64,000 nt of DNA, from positions 1,654,095-1,718,094 of the forward strand of contig OY759263.1 in the NCBI GenBank assembly GCA_963662155.1, written 5' to 3'. Below the pieces are notes generated by a model. It was not told the DNA's origin, ran no database searches, and saw only the letters and a list, made by a program, of their open reading frames with translations. The first letter of the stretch is position 1. Each line of letters begins with the position of its first letter. Shown here piece by piece: positions 59,786 through 64,000 of the stretch. Both the position numbers and the translations under genes were made by a program. The stretch is from Lamellibrachia columna. Lineage: Eukaryota; Annelida; Polychaeta; Sabellida; Siboglinidae.

Positions 59786-61005
59786 CTAGTTTAAAGAATG
59801 TTTACTTCCAAAAATATTTGTCATTGTACCCAAGTCACTATCTACTGCTGCTGAAAGTTTGTCCGCGAATACTGCCGCCCCCTTTCCACTTAAATGAAGC
59901 CCATCCTTCATGTACATATCAGCCCTCCCAACAAAACTTCCCCATAAATCCACAAATCCAATTTCCTCTTCCCTACATAACTTCTGGACTAACATGTTAA
60001 TTGCCATCCCCCGACAATTTCGATATTTGTGACCCCTCCTGCCCATTACAGGTAAAATCCCTGACAGTATTACCTGCTGCTCAACCCGCGTCTGTTTTAG
60101 TGTTCTGACCAACTGCCTATATTTCCTAACTATGGCAGTTGTACCCTCCCTCTCTACGTTATTTGTCCCTACGTGTACTAAAACAGATCCACCCTTACCC
60201 GAGCCTACGATTATTTTTACCCTCTCAGTTATCGCCTCTATTTTGGCTCCAGGCAAGCAGACCACCACATCATCTCCCTTGTTTAAGACTCTGTCGGTCT
60301 TCCTAACTATCGAATCCCCCACAAACACCCTCGCTCTCTTCCTCACCCCCTCTATCACTGCTGCAGAATAACTCTTCCGTTCGATCCCCTCCATCCCATT
60401 CTGTCCTGACCCCTTCCCTCCTGTCTCCTTCGCTCCTGTCTCCCCCACTTCCCACTCCTTTGCTCTTGTCTCTCCCACTTCCCTCTACTTCACTCCGGTT
60501 GTTTTCCCTCCCGTCTCCCCCACTCCCTTCTCCTTCCCTCCTGTCTCCCCCACTCCCTTCTCCTTCCCTCCTGTCTCCCCTACTCCCCCTCCTTCGCTCC
60601 GGTTGTCTTCCCTCCCGTTCCTTTCCTTCCCGTCTCCTTACGTCCTGTCTCCCTACGACCTGTCACCTTCCCTCCTCTCAGCTTCCTCCCAGGCTGCGGT
60701 GAGCTCTCCCTAGCATCTCTTGTGTCTTTCCCCACTTTATCATCTACTGTTCCCCCACCGGAACTACTGGCACAACCCCCCTGTTCCCTTCCCACCATTG
60801 CCACAACGAGCAGCCTCAGCTCTTCCAACTCCACCTCTAGTTCCTTCATCTTCGTACATCCCCTACACTCAAAACTAAAACTATCTGCCTGGACCTCAGC
60901 CCAGGACTTCTCGCACCCAGACTTGACGAAGTCCACCCAGTTAATACAACTGCCACAAATTAAGTGCCTTGTGGCCTTTAACTGCCGTTTGCACGGCGCC
61001 ATCAT
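59786..61005 (-). pseudogene. CR1 ORF1 (zinc-finger-like plus SGNH esterase), disrupted in the linker
   Basis: The N-terminal part (61005-60580) starts at ATG. It has a Cys-rich finger (HLICGSC, Cys31, ECRGC) followed by a short coiled coil (KELEVELEELRLL), then a Gly/Lys/Thr-rich linker. The C-terminal part (60478-59786) lies in another frame and carries an SGNH-hydrolase/esterase domain: FVGDSI (Ser block), HVGTNN and DGLHLSG (Asp/His block). The frames part in a roughly 30-bp tandem repeat (ttccctcctgtctcccccac, 60500-60600), and a TAG (60485-60487) precedes the second part, so ORF1 has at least a frameshift and a stop. In CR1 elements ORF1 binds nucleic acid and assists retrotransposition. 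Confidence 0.85.
60490..60610. repeat. About 30-bp repeat in the CR1 ORF1 linker
   Basis: Three to four copies of tctcccccactcccttctcc with flanking ttccctcctg. The length instability coincides with the ORF1 frame break. Confidence 0.8.
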
Positions 61006-61012
61006 ACAATTT

Positions 61013-61650
61013 AGTTTTAATTAGTTTGCAACGTTAGCCTTGAATAAGGCTGTTTTGTGATCAAAAGAACACTTTAGTCTAATATACTTGCTAACTGTGT
61101 CTTCTATTAACCTCGCATGAGAAAAAAAAAACCTGCCACCTAGCGAATACGGAGAACACTGTGTAACAAAACAACGAATTCAGTGTGTACTAATTTACGC
61201 TAAAATCCTGGTGTTAATTCCTTTTTACCGAAAACGTTTACTACCACTATGTCAGATATTACCTTATGTATGTAATTTAAGTAAATAGATCACTTTATCT
61301 TATATATATATTAGCCAATGTAAACTATTCACTATGCTATCTCAATTTTCGAATAGTAAACAACCCTATTATCGCTCGCTGAATTCCCTGACAAAATCAG
61401 AAACTAACTTACTCTAAAATACTCCCTCTGACTAATAATTAACAAAACCTGTTTCCTAATATATGTCTACAATACGTTTGTGTATAATATATATTCAATA
61501 GTAATACTTATTCTATTTGATATACCGCGTTTTTCTGTAAATGATCTACACAGACACGTTAGACGTAGATCATGAACAATGGTTGAAACACGCATAACTT
61601 TAGCACATGCACGTAACTATTATTCTGAGTTCCATTGATTCGTTCGACGT
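61013..61650. other. AT-rich sequence upstream of CR1, possibly its 5' untranslated region
   Basis: No coding frame or repeat. The 5' border of the CR1 element cannot be placed without a second full-length copy. Confidence 0.35.
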
Positions 61651-62703
61651 AATACTCCACCCTGGGGGATGATTCCTTCGACGTAATATCCCACCCCGAG
61701 GGAATGATTCCTTCGACGTAATACCCCACCCCGGGGAATGATTCCTTCGACGTAATACCCCACCCCGGGGAAGATTCCTTCGACGTAATATCCCACTCCG
61801 AGGGAATGATTCCTTCAACGTAATACCCCACCCCGAGGGAATGATTCCTTCGACGTAATACCCCACCTTGGGGGAATGATTCCTTCGACGTAATACCCCA
61901 CCCCGGGGAATGATTCCTTCGACGTAATACCCCACCCCGGGGAATGATTCCTTCGACATAATACCCCACCCAGGGGAATGATTCTTTCGACGTAATACCC
62001 CACCCCGGGGAATGATTCCTTCGACGTAATACCCCACCCCGAGGGAGTGATTCCTTCAACGTAATATCCCACTCCGAGGGAATGATTCCTTCAACGTAAT
62101 ACCCCACCCCGAGGGAATGATTCCTTCGACGTAATATCCCACCCCGGGGAATGATTCCTTCGACGTAATATCCTACCCCGGGGAATGATTCCTTCGACGT
62201 AATACCCCACCTTGGGGGTATGATTCCTTCGACGTAATATCCCACCCCGGGGGAATGATTCTTTCGACGTAATATCCTACCCCGGGGAATGATTCCTTCG
62301 ACGTAATACCCCACCTTGGGGGAATGATTCCTTCGACGTAATACCCCACCCCGGGGAATGATTCCTTCGACGTAATACCCCACCCCGGGGAATGATTCCT
62401 TCGATATAATACCCCACCCCGGGGAATGATTCTTTCGACGTAATACCCCACCCCGGGGAATGATTCCTTCGACGTAATACCCCACCCCGAGGGAGTGATT
62501 CCTTCGACGTAATATCCCACCCCGGGGGAATGATTCCTTCGACGTAATACCCCACCCCGGGGAATGATTCATTCGACGTAATACCCCACCCCGGGGAATG
62601 ATTCCTTCGACGTAATACCCCACACCGAGGGAATGATTCCTTCGACGTAATACCCCACCCCGGGGAATGATTCATTCGACGTAATACCCCACCCCGGGGA
62701 ATG
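61651..62703. repeat. 34-bp minisatellite, about 31 copies
   Basis: The unit contains aatgattccttcgacgtaat then accccaccccgggg, with 33-35 bp length changes in the G-run. Variants: tatccc, gaggga, ttggggg. Minus frames of up to 354 codons (GYYVEGIIP, GVLRRRNHS, WGITSKESF) are all three open and are considered spurious. Confidence 0.95.
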
Positions 62704-62754
62704 CTGTCGATAATGTCCAACAAGGCAACACCCGTTACACTATGTTCCAATATT

Positions 62755-62934
62755 GAGCGGCCACGTCGTCGACGACCTGGCCGGAATAATGAGCGGCCAC
62801 GTCGTCGACGACCTGGCCGGAATAATGAGCGGCCACGTCGTCGACGACCTGGCCGGAATAATGAGCGGCCACGTCGTCGATGACCTGGCCGGAATAATGA
62901 GCGGCCACGTCGTCGACGACCTGGCCGGAATAAT
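62755..62934. repeat. 36-bp tandem repeat, 5 copies
   Basis: Five units, almost identical (one c/t change), containing gagcggccacgtcgtcgacg and ctggccggaataat. GC-rich, with a palindromic gtcgac. Confidence 0.96.
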
Positions 62935-63400
62935 GTGGAAGGTCGTGTGTTGTTCACAAACAACACTCGAAATGACAATGGGGACTCTCAGTTGTCAACT
63001 CTCTGACTGGTTTGTCTGTCGACACGTTCCGTGTTTCTACTGATATTTTTTCATCCAGAGGATTGTACGTCGTATTTGATAATGATATCACAGAAGTTAT
63101 GGCACTATCACAATTCAGCAGTTAATCGAACCGATATAGCGCAGTGGACTGGAAGCCGTAGATTGTCAGTAATATTTGCCTGCCGCCAACTCAGCGCGGT
63201 TTCTTCTTCCTAACTCTACGTTCTCAGTTGATATATGCAATTATTTGTTTTGATTGCGGACACCTATTAACGGTACAGTTGAAAAACACGTCATGTATTA
63301 GACTAAGTAAAATGAAGTGTGCTGCGATTGTTGGAGTTATTCCAGAGAGGTTCCACTGGGTACAGGCGCTATTGTCAATGACTGTCACGTGATCAGCGTT
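62935..63400. other. Unique sequence, nothing recognised
   Basis: No convincing coding frame. Confidence 0.4.
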
Positions 63401-63404
63401 ATGA

Positions 63405-64000
63405 TAATAATAATGTTTTATTTCAGACAAGAGCCCATATATATACATACAAGAAAAAAAAACATAAATATACACACATGTTGAACAATAGAGGTACATG
63501 TAGTGAGAAAAAATATATATATATATATATAAATATACATACATGACATGTAGTAAAAATATATATAAAATAAGTTAGGATAAAAATATATATTTATATC
63601 AAAGTACAAGCGCCATGAATTAAAAGCATACAATTGATCAATCCAATGTTTAATCAATGGACTTCGATAATAAATAAAAGTGTGAAAATACTTCACAAAA
63701 AGTATATTGTCGGATTTTTCTAACCGGCATAAAGGGTTAAACATTTATGAGCGAATGCGTTCATTAAATGATTTAACATAATTAGTAGCGAAAATATGAC
63801 TTGCATTACCGATGGGTGACAAGTTGTGTAAAATTCTAAAACTGTTGTTATAAGCAACAGTAATACCTTTCAGACTTGAGGTATACATTAAACCACAGTA
63901 TGAATTAAATAAAGTTGTTTTAATGGAATTGTTGCATAAGTAAAATCTTCTGGTTAAAGCATTTGCCTGTGCATAGATACATCTTTTCTGCCTGGCAATA
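63405..64000 (-). mobile_element. 3' part of a second LINE type, running off the window end
   Basis: The minus strand from 64000 reads IARQKRCIYAQANALTRRFY, KTTLFNSYCGLMYTSSL, ITVAYNNSFRILHNLSP, ATNYVKSFNERIRS, stop, then NPLCRLEKSDNILF and YYRSPLIKHWIDQLY. This matches the C-terminal layout of many non-LTR polyproteins (N-x-L-x-RKF, LF-x-x-YC-x-x-LY, VAYNN-x-x-R-x-L, F-x-RLE-x-S, SPL-x-KHW). An in-frame TAA near 63749 breaks it. Its 3' end at 63405-63425 is a gaaataaaacattattattat-type tail. It is not CR1; RTE-, Rex- or L2-like clades are possible. Confidence 0.7.

Larger units (their letters stand above)
56812..61012 (-). mobile_element. Near full-length CR1-type LINE retrotransposon
   Basis: Minus-strand element. 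From its 5' side it has a disrupted ORF1 (61005-59786), an intact ORF2 (59783-56910), a short 3' untranslated region, and a terminus of about two atttaacaag repeats instead of poly(A). A 5' untranslated region may extend beyond 61012, but its limit is not visible. ORF1 with an SGNH esterase, ORF2 with apurinic-type endonuclease plus reverse transcriptase, and repeat-tailed 3' end are together characteristic of the CR1 group. Confidence 0.93.

Noticed and set aside
63118..63180. tRNA-like motif (tagcgcagtggactggaa)
   Set aside because: Resembles a tRNA A-box region, but there is no B-box or cloverleaf in the following 60 bases.

Overview
The window looks like nuclear DNA from an invertebrate animal. 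The signs are intron-containing coding sequence with GT/AG boundaries, CR1-type and other LINE retrotransposons, long (TA)n and (CA)n microsatellites, and a very heavy load of minisatellites. The retroelement ends and the receptor gene would fit a lophotrochozoan, perhaps a mollusc, but that is an inference and no species is claimed. There is no bacterial operon structure, CRISPR array, rRNA or recognisable tRNA.

By rough addition, about half of the 64 kb is tandem repeat. More than 30 arrays have unrelated units of 9 to 63 bp. The largest is an 8.9-kb array of about 317 copies of a 28-bp unit (18171-27062). Others of 0.5-3 kb lie at 0.6-2.1, 3.6-4.2, 6.8-7.9, 8.0-8.7, 10.2-11.8, 13.5-15.5, 27.2-28.4, 28.6-30.1, 30.4-33.3, 36.0-36.7, 37.9-39.0, 39.9-40.4, 40.7-41.5, 49.5-50.0, 52.2-53.7, 54.5-55.1 and 61.7-62.7 kb. 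Most long open reading frames in the window are by-products of these arrays and are not genes.

The one host gene I can assemble is a rhodopsin-family G-protein-coupled receptor on the minus strand. It has three coding exons (17652-16957, 15929-15636, 12395-12159) that join in phase 0 to give about 408 residues with seven membrane segments. Both introns are stuffed with tandem repeats, and the exon 2 splice acceptor lies inside a five-copy 28-bp duplication. A possible Ig-like exon lies at 55274-55506 (minus).

Transposable elements: a near full-length CR1 LINE (56812-61012, minus) has an intact 957-codon endonuclease/reverse transcriptase ORF2 and a disrupted ORF1 (zinc-finger-like plus SGNH esterase). 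There are two 5'-truncated CR1 copies (33425-35315, 47699-48806) and three short CR1 tails (about 4.79, 55.97 and 56.37 kb), all in the same orientation. Broken pieces of other LINEs lie at 2.9-3.4, 13.3-13.5 and 63.4-64.0 kb, and a hAT-like transposase relic at 2.1-2.3 kb. A dispersed non-coding repeat occurs three times. A family of foldback-like elements with 19-bp tandem terminal repeats and GAT-rich arms occupies 44.0-49.1 kb.

The most striking pattern is that several minisatellites can be traced to a unit inside a transposable-element sequence: the 43-bp array (hAT-like), 10-bp (LINE), 17-bp (CR1 tail), 32-bp (LINE, now in a receptor intron) and 27-bp (dispersed repeat). This suggests that dying transposons repeatedly seed tandem arrays in this genome.
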